Assembly (NCBI GenBank): GCA_038277395.1
Contig: CM076193.1
Location: 74,418,252 to 74,482,251 of the forward strand
Reading direction: 5' to 3'
Source: Dryocosmus kuriphilus
Taxonomy: Eukaryota > Arthropoda > Insecta > Hymenoptera > Cynipidae
Length of the DNA: 64,000 nucleotides
In this document: in pieces, positions 33,040 to 45,129 of the stretch
Layout: every line of letters begins with the position of its first letter
Numbering within the stretch: position 1 is the stretch's first letter
Notes under the pieces: model-generated
Database searches by the model: none
The model's input: the letters and a program-made list of their open reading frames with translations, nothing else
What the model was told of the DNA's origin: nothing
Made by a program: the position numbers and the translations under genes

Positions 33040-33470
33040 TCTTTTAACAGCGCACAGCCGAGCTATGTTAGTACGTCGCATAACTTCGCGTAAGAAATAT
33101 TCCATTTCAAATCAACGCACCTTAAATTTTCAACTTTTTCCTATCCTCTTCAAACTGGGGGGCCCCGAGTGAGGAATGGAGAAACGATACACATCAGCAC
33201 GGTTTCCCAATATCCTCACCAAGTCGGTCTTTTACTACCTTTACACATTATCACATTAATGCTTAGCTGTACCAACCTCAGGAATCCACCTGCCATCTTA
33301 CAGTTTACCACCTTTTAACTCCGCATCACGCAAGGATCTTGAATTCGCCACCTGGGTCACTTTTACACATTGTAAATTAGCAATAAACCCCCTTTAATGT
33401 TACTCTGGTTATTATTTGTCAGTGACCTCATCCGTTCTCTCAAGCTAAACCATTAGCCACCATAATGCAT
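33040..33470 (+). other. possible solo LTR fragment
   Basis: A GC-richer block ending with GTAAATTAGCAATAAACC and GTTACTCTGGTTATTATTTG resembles the tail of the LTR-like segment at 24540-25080 (GTAAATTACTAATAAATG). Borders and target duplication were not found. Confidence 0.3.
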
Positions 33471-34329
33471 GGTTTACACTGTTTTTTAAAATTAGAATAT
33501 GCAATGTGCAATCGAATATGCAATCGTCAAACTAACCAACATTAGTTTAAAAAAATACTGCTTTTTAGACTAATTTTTAACCCTCAAATGAAAAAAATGG
33601 ACCAATGAGGCGTTCTTTAAATTTTTAATTAATTTTTTTTTTTTTTTTGATAATTAAATAGAACTTTGAAAATTGTTCGTTTCTATCAAATACCAATGTG
33701 CATCGACTGATTTCAACTTCCTTAAAAAAGCTGAATTTTAAGACCAATTTTGTTGAATTTGATGATGGATATCTCAGAATCATTAAAATTAAGTTTTCTA
33801 ATTAAGGATGTTCTAAATGTACAGTCAAGTTTAAAATTACTTAATCTTTGACTTGATGTATAAAATTGACAAAAAAGGCCCATTATTAATTATTGCAACA
33901 AATTTTTAAAAAGTACTTAGGCGTACATAATAACAAAATAGTTGAGGTCACGATTGTCATTTAAATGTGCTCGTCTGGATATTATTTGTGTTTTTTTCTT
34001 CTGCTTTAGGTAAAAGTCGTAATTTTCATTAAAATCAATTTACAAACGCTTATTCTATTTCTTAAAAGATTCTTTACAATTCTATTTGGCACGCTTTCAT
34101 TAAATAATATTTAGGAACCTATTTTATTCAAAAAATGACAAACTAAACAAACTTTACGAATAATTTCTGAATAAAATAATTTCCATAAAAACGTGAAAAG
34201 TAGAATTGTAAAGAACCTTTCAAGGAATAAAATGAGCTTTTTTAAATTAAAATTGAATGAAAAGTACGACTTTAGCCTGTTAACGTAGCAGTTTCAACTG
34301 CACATTACATAATTATGTATGTAACTTTA

Positions 34330-35200
34330 TTATTTGTAAACAACTCCTCTTCTCTTCGCGGAGGCCCTCGCGAGAACAAAAGTCCAGACGAGAAGTCAAT
34401 CATTTTTAAGAATTCCGTCGGTTATTCTTTTCTGTATCTGGTCATCACCTATAATCGGTCAAATTTCTGCGGATCAAATTAAGAGTCTCAAATAGTAGTC
34501 TGATGTTTTTGTTTCGTTTCTTTGTTTTATCTATCTTTTGAAGGATCGAGCCACCGGGAACGAACGTTCGAGGTTAGAATAAAACGTGAGCACGTCATCA
34601 TCTTCACTTGAACGGAGCGCAGGCCAGGTCCTGTCCCACGCAGCCGAATGGTCAGGGGCGCATCAAGCTGCTGCACAACGTGGGCAAAGTTTGGATGAAA
34701 TTCCCATCTTTGAATCGTCCGCGACCATGAAATGCTCGGGGATATTGACAGTGACAAACTCTCTTGGACACCAGGTGACGACTTCTCAAGTTACCATCGG
34801 GCCCCGGTAAGCAAAAAATACGTTATCCAACGAGGCGTACCAATGGATATGCACCAGGACGCAAGTAAACGCACGGCGCGCGTAGTTGGAGTCGTCGGCA
34901 GCGAAGGACAGACGCGTCACTTCTGTCTGAGCAAGCATTCAACAACGACGTGCCGTCGTTTCGCCACCATTGTATGGTTTGATTTTACCGCTGTGCGGCT
35001 TGATGATTTTTCTTATTAAAGTTGTGACTGTAACTTGGATCCACTTTCGAAGAGTCGTCTGCAAGGTAAGACGGCCAAGCTTTTTTTGTGTAAAAGTAGA
35101 AGGAGAGCGTTCGGCGAGTATTTTCTACCGACGCTCTTTATCTTGATTTTCGGCCGTCCCAGGGCGGGCTCGCCAATCTGATTTTGTAAATGATTTATTG
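34330..35200 (+). other. GC-rich island, unidentified, LTR-like
   Basis: The segment is much richer in G and C than the surrounding intron and has overlapping short open frames without known motifs. Near 35015 TCTTATTAAAGTTGTGACTG resembles an LTR polyadenylation signal region, and GGCCGTCCCAGGGCGGGCTC follows at 35152. It is probably an LTR or other retroelement segment; a host promoter cannot be excluded. Confidence 0.3.
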
Positions 35201-36116
35201 TAATTGAAGAGTTTATGTCCCTTCGTTTTGTTTTGATGCTCTTGACTCGTTCTACGTACTTTTTACTTTAATTCTTTTTTAAAAATATACCAGTTATTAT
35301 ATGAAATTATCGATGTCTCTTATTTATTTCTTAATTAGTCAACCCTGTCGCTCTCTCTTTGCATGTGTAGTATTCCTTTATTATATTCACTCACGCCACT
35401 CTCCGAAGTTCGGAACATATCCGGGAATTTATATTGAAGTTTGGAATATTTAAATTTAATGTATTTCCCTAAAATAATTATGAAGCGCTATTAAAACCTA
35501 AAGGGGAAGAAGAAACACAAATATACAAATAACTGCATTTGATAAACAATAAATGAATATAAATTATTACGTATTTTTGAACTTGACTATACACCTAGAA
35601 CATGATTAAAGAAAAAGGTCTAAACACCCAATTCAAAAATGATTATTATTGCTATTAGCCATTAAGGGTAGGTATACAATTTATCGAGAAAACAATTCGC
35701 CAAAAAACGTGAACTTCAGAGTTTAGGAGGCCAGCATCACAGCAAAAGATAGAAGGCATTCGTATAGTGAAAACATTACAGAGTTTGTAACGAATTAAAG
35801 AAATAAGTAACATATGTCGCTGCAGTATGTAAAATACATATATTTTTTGAAAATATGACAAAAAGCAAAGAGGGTATTTACTTTTTGAAAGTGGTTACTA
35901 TAATTTCCGAATAAATTGCAGACAATGAAAGTAAATTCGTCGTAAATTATATCTTTAATGAAATTTATTGCAAAGGAATTATTTCTTTAAATATATAACC
36001 TATAAATATATAAATATAACAGTATAATTAACTAAATAAAACAAACATAATAAAAGTAGATATAATACACCTCTTAGAAATATTTTATAAGAGTGCCCCG
36101 AATAAAATAAACAGAT

Positions 36117-36270
36117 CTAGTGCACCTGGGTCGTGCACTAGGTTTCTGAAAGTGCAATCTACGTACGGGAAATTCTTATAATTTTAAATTATACGGTATA
36201 CCGATATTGTGAAAAGCTCTAAATGGAGAATCAACGAACCTGCTGATGCACCCTGACTATGCAGCAGGTT
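36117..36270. repeat. two neighbouring perfect hairpins
   Basis: Stem 1: CTAGTGCAC (36117-36125) with GTGCACTAG (36133-36141) around a 7-base loop. Stem 2: AACCTGCTG (36237-36245) with CAGCAGGTT (36262-36270) around 16 bases. Part of the first (CCTGGGTCGTGCACTAG) recurs inverted near 37802 as CTAGTACACGACCCAGG, hinting that both belong to one transposon-like unit. Confidence 0.65.
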
Positions 36271-37450
36271 GATACAATAATAACCCACAACACTTTTTTC
36301 AATTTGAAGTCCACCGATAACGCGAACCACTCTAAGTGAAGAATTACTTTAAATGCTGATAATTATTTAGTAATGAAAAATAAATATTAAAATGAATAAA
36401 AAATTATGATTTATCGAAAGTTCCGTGTCTTCAGAAGCAATCTTGGTGATCTCAGTGTTCAAAATAAGTCTTCACCTCAAAATTCAGTTTCATAATTTTA
36501 CTCAATACATACTGGAATCAGATAATTTTTCAGATCGTGCCCTAATTTCTTTTTTAAACTACAATGTGAGTGCAGTTACAAAAAATTCTAAGTTTAATAC
36601 TTTTTACGTAGAGCTATATTTTGGAATCCTAACGCGGACTTTCAAAACTAAAGCTTTGCGTTAAAAGGTATTAAATTTAGAAATTTTTTTTACCTGGGCT
36701 TACACTGCTATTTAAAAAAGAAATTTTGGGAAGATCTGGAAATTATCTAATATAGAAAATAAAACTCTCTTTTGCGCTATACTTTCGGTAACCTCACAAA
36801 ATATATACTTTAAGGAAGAATAGTGATTATCGACTTTCTATACTTTTGGTCTGAATTTAAATCATTATATCCTTGAATAGTTTGTTCATCATCTTGCAAA
36901 GTTTGTACTAACATTACCGCGTCGGTTTGCTTGTAAAAGTAAATGAAAAAACACTTTTTAGTGTCGATTGGCGCAGAGAATCCCACCGCAGTAGTCGAGA
37001 AGTAGGCTTGACAACGTCCTTTAACCATAAGTGAAAATTTTATAGGCCCTACTCCTCCCTTCCACTAAAAGTAGCTTCTCTCAATTATTAATTATTTCTC
37101 TGTATAGCCTTTGCTTTATTTATTAATCTATTCGCATACTGCGATCTACGAATCATATAGAATTCTACCCTTTTCGATGTTTAACTAATCAATTACTTTT
37201 AACAAATAGAACCAAATACAAAATATTAAAATCAACGGTAAAAATTTTAAAATAGATACATACATTTTAATACATATAATTAGTAAATAAATAATTGATC
37301 ATTTATATAAACTTTTGCACTTTATGCAATCTAAATTATTTAATCAACATACTCTTTCCCTACAATTGTACAATTCCAAAAGAAATATAAGTTTTTCAAC
37401 CAATTTTCACTAACACCTTCAAAAAGATATTAGCGATAAGCCTCAGAAAA

Positions 37451-37453
<3 letters not shown>

Positions 37454-37541
<88 letters not shown>
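37454..37541. repeat. compound (CA)n(TA)n microsatellite
   Basis: About 15 CA dinucleotides followed directly by about 29 TA dinucleotides. Confidence 0.97.
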
Positions 37542-37544
<3 letters not shown>

Positions 37545-38189
37545 TTCTCGCTTGCCGGCAAAATTTCAGGCAGCTAGTTGTGACGTTGCCAAGCCACCAA
37601 GTTCCATATAAGACTGGAGTCAAATGAGAATCTTTGAATAATATTCTTCAACTTAAACAATGTTCGTAAGTTCGAAATTTGTTATGTAATACAACTAATA
37701 ATTGATTAATTATTATTATAATTTTTTTGAGTTGCTGCAATTAAGAAAAATTTAGACAACTCATTGACTAACCATCACATCATCATTCTTCCTTAATGCA
37801 ACTAGTACACGACCCAGGACTCTGGTCACCAGGCTTGACCATTCTCCGCTTAGAGTAATTCACAACCTGGTTATCAACCTGGTTGTTTCTTCTCATAACA
37901 TAATTAAGGGCTTATTTAGTGCTCTCTAAAATCATAAAAAACAAATTATCCAAGATCAACCCCTATCACTCAAAAACTACACTTATTAAAAAAATACTGC
38001 AATGTCATAAAACTTACCGTAGCATAAATAAACCCCTCTCATTCAAAACACACCCCTAAACCGAAATAACAAACTTATTACCAAGAAAAGTACTTTAAAA
38101 GTTTAACAAAAAATTCAAAATTACCAAATTACACTGGCCAATGGTTCGATCTTTAATTATAAAAGGCCCATACGCACAAATGTAGGGGG

Positions 38190-38330
38190 ATGTACACACA
38201 CCGAGCGAATAGCATGGGACAAATGACGTATAGAGCGCGTAGCGCGAGTTTCGACACGCGCGGCCTAGATGCGCTCATACTTCGCGCAAAACGCAGCGCG
38301 ATGAGAATGAGTCCGCAAATAAGATTACTT
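38190..38330. repeat. GCGC-rich repeat cluster related to the foldback tips
   Basis: Contains TATAGAGCGCGTAGCGCGAG, ACACCGAGCG and TACTTCGCGC-type words, like those at the tips of the 2.1-kb foldback (CCGAGCGCGTAGCGCGAGGT at 29025). Probably a remnant of the same family without its arms. Confidence 0.6.
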
Positions 38331-39385
38331 AAAAGGAGTCTGTTATTTATATTTTAAGCTAATAAAAATGTTACTACTATACGTATGTAAATAAACGTAT
38401 CCAAGCAAACTATATGTGTGATAAGAAAAATTAGTGGTCAGGGTAGTGGAAGCTCGTTCCCATTCTTTACATTTAAAAAAGAAATCCGTTCTATAATTTA
38501 AAAAACTGAAAATGTTCAAGGATACTTTTTTCTTGACTGAATTGAGTGGAGCGAAAATTTAATTTAACAGGACTCTGAGTGAAAACTATTACTTAAACTG
38601 AAATATGTTCTCAAATATATTTTTTATATCCTCGTCCATACGTAGTCAACTATCTGTTTATAAGATGAATAAAGAAACTGTGAGACTTAAGGACTATTAC
38701 AACATATTTAAAGACGAAAATGTCGGAGGGGGATACTTACCTAATATTCCTTGTTAGAAAAATCTGTAACTTAACCTTCTTAATATTGGCCTAACAGCAT
38801 AGTTGAAACAGGCCGATAGAATAATGCTTGTTCAATAGTCGCAAATGTGCATGTCAGATAATTAGCAAGCATATATTTGAACAATAAAATTCATATGCTG
38901 ATGTATTGACTATACAGTAAAACATTCTCTGATTTAAAGAAATGCATTTCCTTGATTCCACTTCTTTGAGCCAAAAAAATTGTTTACTTAATTTAATTTA
39001 GTACTCTTTAGAAGCAACAAACTCGTGCATTGATTTAAATAAATTATTTCTTTGGGCTGCATTTATTTGATACAAAGAAGGAATTGATTTTTTTTTAAAC
39101 TAAGAACTTAGTTTCCATGAATTTTGTTTTCTCATCCAAAATTATCATAATTATAATTAATGATATTATATTAATTATAATTATAATTAAAGAAATTCAC
39201 TCATTTAAAAAAATAAAACTAATATTTAATTGATACTATAAGTAAAAATTCCCTACTCTTTTCAAAATTCAAAATGATGTTGATTTTAGGCCGTTTTTGC
39301 ATTCCTCCTGGCAAACAGTCAGGCTTAAGACATTTTACATACACATTTTTTTAATTCGTGAATGTATTATGGAAAATTTACTCAC

Positions 39386-39509
39386 TTTATCCTGAAAAAA
39401 AGACGAATGAAAGTGTTGCGTACTTCCAGAAATAGAGCTGAGATGAATCGTTTTGTTTTCATCTTTATTGAATAACGTCACGATTTCTTGATGAGGAACG
39501 CCGAGTTGT
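39386..39509 (-). CDS. TMEM131: TMEM131 internal exon (second recognised)
   Basis: 124 bases, with donor GTGAGT and acceptor ending TATGATAG. One base completes the codon begun in the upstream exon, then 41 codons begin QLGVPHQEIVTLFNKDENKT and end TQHFHSSFFQDK. This matches the TMEM131 strand pair around QPVGMP...V.L.N and the FHASFFQ block. The upstream intron is 476 bases. Confidence 0.94.
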
Positions 39510-39985
39510 CTATCATAACAAAGAAAATAATTTGTTTTACATAATCAACAAGAAAATGATCTCTACATAATTTGCTTAAAAAACGAAAACTTTGATGATC
39601 AATTTTCCATGAAATATTATAAAATATAAAGAAACGAGAGGAGGAACAGGAGAATAGGAAAAAGAGAGGGGAGCCTGAAAAAACTTTCGAAAATATACAA
39701 ACAAATTTGTAATTTAATCTTGTTAAAATGCAGAGCACGAATATTAGAAGTTTGAGATTTATACGTGTAGAAAAAATGATTAAATTATGTATTAGAAACT
39801 TGAGTACAAACTTATTTGTTATTGCCTTTTTATACAATTTATAAATAAATTTCAAAATTGGTTTTAACTTTGATATATGTAAAAGCGAGGAATAAATTAA
39901 ACAGAATACAATAGCCTATTAAAATCCTTTGATGGGAATTCTATAATTGAATTAAATTATACGTATTTATTTGATCAGTACTTGC

Positions 39986-40060
39986 CTTTCCTTAAAATCG
40001 AGAACACTCGGTTCGAATTGGATGAGCGCGATCGAATCATGCACGTTGTCGTCCGATTCC
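39986..40060 (-). CDS. TMEM131: TMEM131 internal exon (first recognised), GC donor
   Basis: 75 bases with phase 2 at its start and end. It encodes ESDDNVHDSIALIQFEPSVL followed by DFKER when joined to the next exon. The I.FEP..LDF motif starts the PapD-like region in TMEM131. The donor is AAAG then GCAAGT, a GC-AG intron with otherwise perfect consensus; an ordinary GT would need a base change. The acceptor ends AATTGAAG. The exon carrying the start codon and signal peptide was not found between here and the right end of the window. Confidence 0.85.
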
Positions 40061-40652
40061 CTTCAATTATACGAAACATGATTAATTTTAATGATTAGTG
40101 TAAGAATTTACTAATTCTAAATAATGTGAACATAAAAATAGAAAAATTGAGTTACACGCAAAAAGAAAAAATCTTGATTTTTTATTTTTTTAACAAAATG
40201 TGTAAGAACTTTATTAGAAACCTAGTTATTATGGCGTCTTCATAAACTTTCATAAAATTAACAAAAGTATATATGTATGTATATATATTTACACAAGCGG
40301 CAAGAAATATAAGACAACCATATTTTTTTATAAGGAAAGAATTTGTCTATAAAAAAGTCACAAACTAGTAGTTAGATCTCAGATACGAGAAAAAAATCCT
40401 GGGATATTGATGCATTTACGTAAATGATCTGCGGACTTTGAAAAAGAATCGACGAACTTGACGTGGAAATTAAAAAACGGTTCATGGCTTTTTTCCTTAA
40501 TAGTTACAAAAATAAATAACCAGTGCAAAAATAGAAATTTAAAATGACATTTTTCAATGAAAAACTCACATTTTCGAACTTTTTTAACAAACAAATTTAA
40601 TATCTATGAATTTTATTAATTTTGTTATTTGTTTGAAACTAATGTGGGCATT

Positions 40653-43046
40653 TTAACCCTTTAAAGCACGGCACCTTTTACAACTAAACTCCAAATTCTC
40701 TGTAACTTCATACGGTTGACTAAATATGGCGGTTCCAAAAACCAAAACTTTTTGATTTATATAAAAATGTGCTGTAGGGAAAAATTTTGCCCTCACATGA
40801 AATAATAAAACCTTATATTTAGGGGTTTTTTGGGTCGCTGGTTACGAATCTGCAGTCGAAATATACAAATTCAAAATGACGAACTCAAAACTACAAAAAA
40901 CTGACTGAATGACTTTAACCTCGGTTTTTAGGGGAATTTTTAACACTCCTGCACCAAAACTCTTCGCATATGGAAGTTATTTCCTTGCAATGTTGCCGGT
41001 GTAAAGGAAGAAAAGCAATTGTTTAAGGTAGAAAAACATTGAAAGACACCACAGCTTTTTCAAGTCCAATTAGTAGGCCTTTCAGTTGTTTTAGAACTGC
41101 AAAAAGCGCAGTGTCTTCTCATTTCCCCGTATTCAGACACGTGAGCTGCTTCGGTAAATCATTTCTCAGTTGGGATAAGCAGTTTTCACGAAGAGATTTT
41201 CTCGATTTTGGGAATAAATTGTCTTCCCTTGCTAGAATTTTGTTGATCGACAGTGAGACCAGTGAAAACAGACATTGTGAATTGCTTCAGTTTCATACCA
41301 TCGCGCCTTCGTTCTTTGTGGATCATAAAGACGTTGGTTACCGTTAACATATATGAAGTGCCAGAATATTCGGTGCCAAAATTTTCGAGACATCCAATTT
41401 ATCCCATACAGTGATCTGAGCATATCAAATTTATCATAGTATTCCATATGTTGATTTTAAACTTTCAAAATCTGAGAAAATGGCAAAAGGTGGGTTGTTC
41501 CATCTTTGTTCCTTCTACTGACTTCAGTGACGATGGATGGGTCATGATAGTCTGATAAAAACTGAACAGCTCTGTTGTCCTTCCATTTCAGCCACCGAAG
41601 TCCAGTATGAGACGTATGATATTCACTTTCACCTCTTTTCATAGCTTTCTCAGCTCTTTGTTGTTTTGAGATACCTACCTTTCCATTTCTGACAGCCTCA
41701 CATGCCAAGATGTTGTCATTCCTCAAAGAAATCAACAGATTAGCGCTTGCAAAAAAATTGTCAAAGAAGACACGATGATAAACTCAAGTGATATTTAGAG
41801 TCAAATATTTACCACGCGCGCACCCAACAGTTTTTCGGCATTCTCTTCAGTCTTTCCTGTATATATCTGAAATTGCGAAACATACCCGAATTGATCACAT
41901 CGCACCCATACTTTGTAATTCCGCTTTAACGGCTCATTTGGCATGTATTGTTTCAGGGAGCTTCTTCCCTTGAATTTAATCATGCTTTCATCAATAGCTT
42001 GGAACTCACCTGGTACCTTTGTGGTTGACGAGAATTGTCATTCGTGTGCAAACTCGAAAGAATGAATCCGAATCTGTTTACTGACATCCCAATCGTCATC
42101 TTTATTCATCTTTATTACTATCAGAACCATAATCTCCATCCTCTGAATCATCATCACTTGTAAAATCCACCTAGTCATGTTCACAAAAATTTTTTTCCTA
42201 AAAAGTTGCTCTTTGAGCGCGTAACAATGTTCGTAGTTATTATTTAGAATAGTAAAATTTCACATGTTCTTACAAACCTTATTGAATAGACGACCCGATA
42301 ATAGACAGTCAAATAAACGCGAAAATGAGATGTGTTGTAAAAAAGTCAAACTAGCAAACAGTAATGTATTACGCCTGATACCAAGGAAACCAACAACTGA
42401 AATCAACTTCAAAGCAAATGAATGTCTCTAAACTGGTAGATCGAACTACTTGTAAACGCATTGATCGCAAATCATAAAAAAAACAAATGTATTGCGAAAC
42501 AAGTAAATATGCATTGCAGTGGGCATCATGAAAACAAACAAATGAGATCAACTGCGAAACAAATTAATGTTTCTCAACTCGTTCAATGAATAAATTTTTT
42601 TTAAACACAATGAGCATTGACCATATCATAATTATTGATCACTGATCAGTATCCTCTTCTAATAATACAAAATTATTCCGTCTTCCATTTTGGAATGAAC
42701 ATTTTTAATTTTCCATTTTGGACTTCAGTTTCGAATTTAGCGACATTGCAAACCCCCGAGTATCAAGTTTTATGCAAATCAAATCATTTTTTGGGTTTTT
42801 AGGCCGTCGTCCTGAATTTTTAAATTTGGATTTCGGATTCAAAATCAGCGACCCTTTAAAAACCCCCGAGTATCATGTTTTATGTAAATCAAATCACTTT
42901 TTGAGTTTTTGGTCCGCCATTTTGGTCCGCCATTTTGAATTTTGACAATATGATAACAGATTAGTAATCAGCGACCCCAAAAACCCGTGTATATGAAATT
43001 TTATTAAAAAACGATCATTAGAAAACTGTATGTTTTAAAGGGTTAC
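40653..43046. mobile_element. decayed piggyBac element
   Basis: The left end TTAACCCTTTAAAGC (40653) and right end, whose reverse complement is GTAACCCTTTAAAAC (43046), are short inverted termini CCCTTTAAA with a TTAA target (mutated to TTAC on the right). Inside each end lie ~120-bp units with GGTCGCTG and AATGGCGG words: one forward unit on the left (about 40820-40900) and about 2.5 inverted units on the right (42700-43010). The transposase remnant between them is on the minus strand. Confidence 0.8.
41083..42000 (-). pseudogene. piggyBac-type transposase remnant (DDE_Tnp_1_7)
   Basis: In minus-strand order: DESMIKFKGRSSLKQYMP, YKVWVRCDQFGYVSQFQIYT, HRVFFDNFFASANLLISLRN, ILACEAVRNGK, FLSDYHDPSIVTEVSRRNKD, YYDKFDMLRSLYGI and FWHRIFWHF. 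These are the standard consecutive blocks of piggyBac transposases. All three likely catalytic aspartates (DES, FDNFF, DKFDML) are still readable. Frameshifts near 41790 and 41450 and stops elsewhere kill the gene, and the C-terminal cysteine-rich finger is absent. Upstream, an acidic stretch near 42120-42180 may be the N-terminus. Long forward open frames here are antisense shadows. Confidence 0.85.
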
Positions 43047-43599
43047 AAGATTATTTGTACAAATCTCACATATTCTACTTATTGAAAGCAAGAGAGTGTG
43101 AGAGACTTGGTATCAACGGACAGAGACCATGTGGACCATCCACAGTTCATCCAGAACAAAATGTGGGGGAAACGTGTACGTGCTCGTGGAGCAAGTTAAT
43201 ATCATGGTGTAGGGTTCTGGATCTTACAACCGGGTCTTTGGGGACCTTGAAACGAGGCCTGTTTTTTTCGTGCGTAACAGATCTTGAGCCTAACACTTTT
43301 ATACACATTGCTTAAATTTAATGAATAATACTACAATTTATATACATATTTTTAAATGAGGATATGAACGAGAAATTGTATTTTTAATCAGATAAACTTT
43401 TTTTTCACGTAAATACATATTTTTACATGGGAATAAAAACATATCAGTGGAAGGAGTGATTTATCCCATAAACATTCACGTCAAGTTGCTACGCAACAGC
43501 AGAGCAGTGATTCACGGTGAATAAGGTGTGGCACAAAACAGACGTCTTGGGTAAGAATATCGTTTCTCCATAGAGAACAAATATCCCTTCAGGTACCTT

Positions 43600-43652
43600 G
43601 CACACACAAGACTAGTGTGTGCGGATTTGCATTACGTTTTGAAAAACGTAAT
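43600..43652. repeat. two short perfect hairpins
   Basis: GCACACAC (43600-43607) pairs with GTGTGTGC (43615-43622), and ATTACGTTTT (43631-43640) pairs with AAAACGTAAT (43643-43652) around a 2-base loop. No T-run or gene follows. Role unknown. Confidence 0.65.
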
Positions 43653-43862
43653 AATGTCGGCGGAAAAAACTGATTCACTCCTGCGACTGATTCTGAATTT
43701 TAGTTTTGCTTGATTCTACGATAATTATTACTATGGCTCGTGATATTTAATTGTAATTGCGATTGCAATTCAAGAGAAAATAAATTTCACATCGTTAAAT
43801 ATTATTCACTGTTCACTTTTGATAATATAAATCACAAAAATTGTATATCCTATTCAAAGGAT

Positions 43863-43894
<32 letters not shown>
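43863..43894 (+). repeat. poly(G) run, 32 bases
   Basis: Thirty-two consecutive G residues, the longest G homopolymer in the window. It could form intermolecular or intramolecular G-quadruplexes, and the true length may differ through sequencing slippage. Confidence 0.85.
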
Positions 43895-43895
<1 letters not shown>

Positions 43896-44289
43896 AGATC
43901 GCGTGCGTGGCAATGTAGAAGTATGTGGTGATGTAACCAACCGTGGATCGTGGACGGTCGAGTCACATGTGTGGTCGCGGGAAAGTGTACAAAAGGAACG
44001 GTTGCGGTGGTCGGTTCCATAAGGATCACGGAACGGCGCACAGTGGACGGTTTTGTGAAATTTTGTCTTAAAATCATCCAACCTGAGATCGGCATCACGT
44101 AAAGGGGTATTTTTTTAAAACGGAAAGTGAATCCTTACCAAATATAGGAAAATTATAAAGCCTAAAAAAAATTTGTTCACCTCGAAAATTTGTAATGACG
44201 TTGGCATTTTTAGACACAAAAATCGTTTACTGATTACCACGCACGCTTAAAAATTATATTTTATGTTCTGCACATGCTTATAGATTTTC

Positions 44290-44910
44290 GCATGCTCAAT
44301 CCGAATCTGATATGTAAATTGATGTAGGTCAAAATTCAAAATGGCGGATCCAATATGGTGGATAGAAATTGCAAAACAAACGCGATTTCATTAAAAATCG
44401 TTACACGGGGGGGGGGGGGGGGGGGGGGTTCCCGGGTCGCTGGTTTCAAATTAGAAATTAAAAATGGCGGATCCAATATGGCGGATAGAAATTGAAAAAA
44501 CAAACGCTATTTGATTAAAAATCGTTACTCGGGGGCTTTCCGCGTCGCCGATTTCATATCCAAAGGCAAAATTCAAAATGGAGTTTCTAACAACATTTCG
44601 ACCCACCATATTAGATCCGCCATCATTAATTATGAAATTTTGATTTTGGATTTGAAATCAGCGACCCAGAAAACGACCGAGTAACGATTTTTAATCAAAT
44701 TGTGATTGTTTTTTAAACATCGATCTGCCACATTGGATCCGCCATTTTGACTTTTGAATTTCTATTTGAAATCAGCGACCCGGAAAACCCCCGAGTGACA
44801 ATTTTTAATCAAATCGCGTTTGTTTCTGCAATTTTTATTCACCATATTGGACCCGTTATTTTCAATTTTGACCTACATCAATTTACATATCAGATTTGGA
44901 TTAGGCATAA
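44290..44910. repeat. symmetrical array of ~120-bp units (inverted)
   Basis: Units run forward from about 44300 to 44590 (AAAATGGCGGATCCAATATG, AAAAATCGTTAC, GGGTCGCTGGTTTC) and then in reverse complement from 44600 to 44900 (GGATCCGCCATTTTGA, AAATCAGCGACCCGGAAAAC). The outer ends match over about 40 bases (ATCTGATATGTAAATTGATG on the left, its complement on the right). No gene lies between the halves, so this is a non-autonomous foldback made wholly of the unit. A G22 run (44407-44428) replaces the CTCGGGGG spot of other units. Confidence 0.85.
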
Positions 44911-45129
44911 AGGTTAGATGCAAATTCCGGTTTAGTGGCCAAGCAATGTCAATGATGTAAATCCCGCCTCCATTTTTCTCTTACATCACGACTGGCTCAG
45001 ATATAACGATCCGTCTGGATAGCTACATCCTAGTATAATATGTAATCCACGTTTTCTAAAACAGGCACTGGAATGTATCGACAGCAAAGCATCCATTGTT
45101 TTAAGAGTCCTAGGTTTAGAACTAGTTGT

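Larger units (their letters stand above)
32647..39385 (-). other. TMEM131 intron, 6.7 kb
   Basis: The intron lies between the exons at 39386-39509 and 32533-32646. Apart from the separately listed segments it is AT-rich sequence without a recognisable gene. 35300-36100 and 38400-39385 contain nothing I can name, except an AT-only palindromic patch (ATTATAATTAATGATATTAT) near 39147. Confidence 0.75.

Noticed and set aside
34527..35019. Overlapping open frames on both strands in a GC-rich island, considered as a host exon.
   Set aside because: No splice context or family motif was recognised; an LTR-like origin fits the composition and polyadenylation-like signal better, though this stays open.
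41039..41347. Forward 102-codon frame overlapping the piggyBac remnant.
   Set aside because: It is the antisense shadow of the transposase C-terminal part, which is recognisable on the minus strand.
43055..43315. Forward 86-codon frame with several cysteines, considered as the piggyBac C-terminal finger.
   Set aside because: It lies outside the right terminus of the element, is on the wrong strand relative to the transposase, and the cysteine spacing does not fit.
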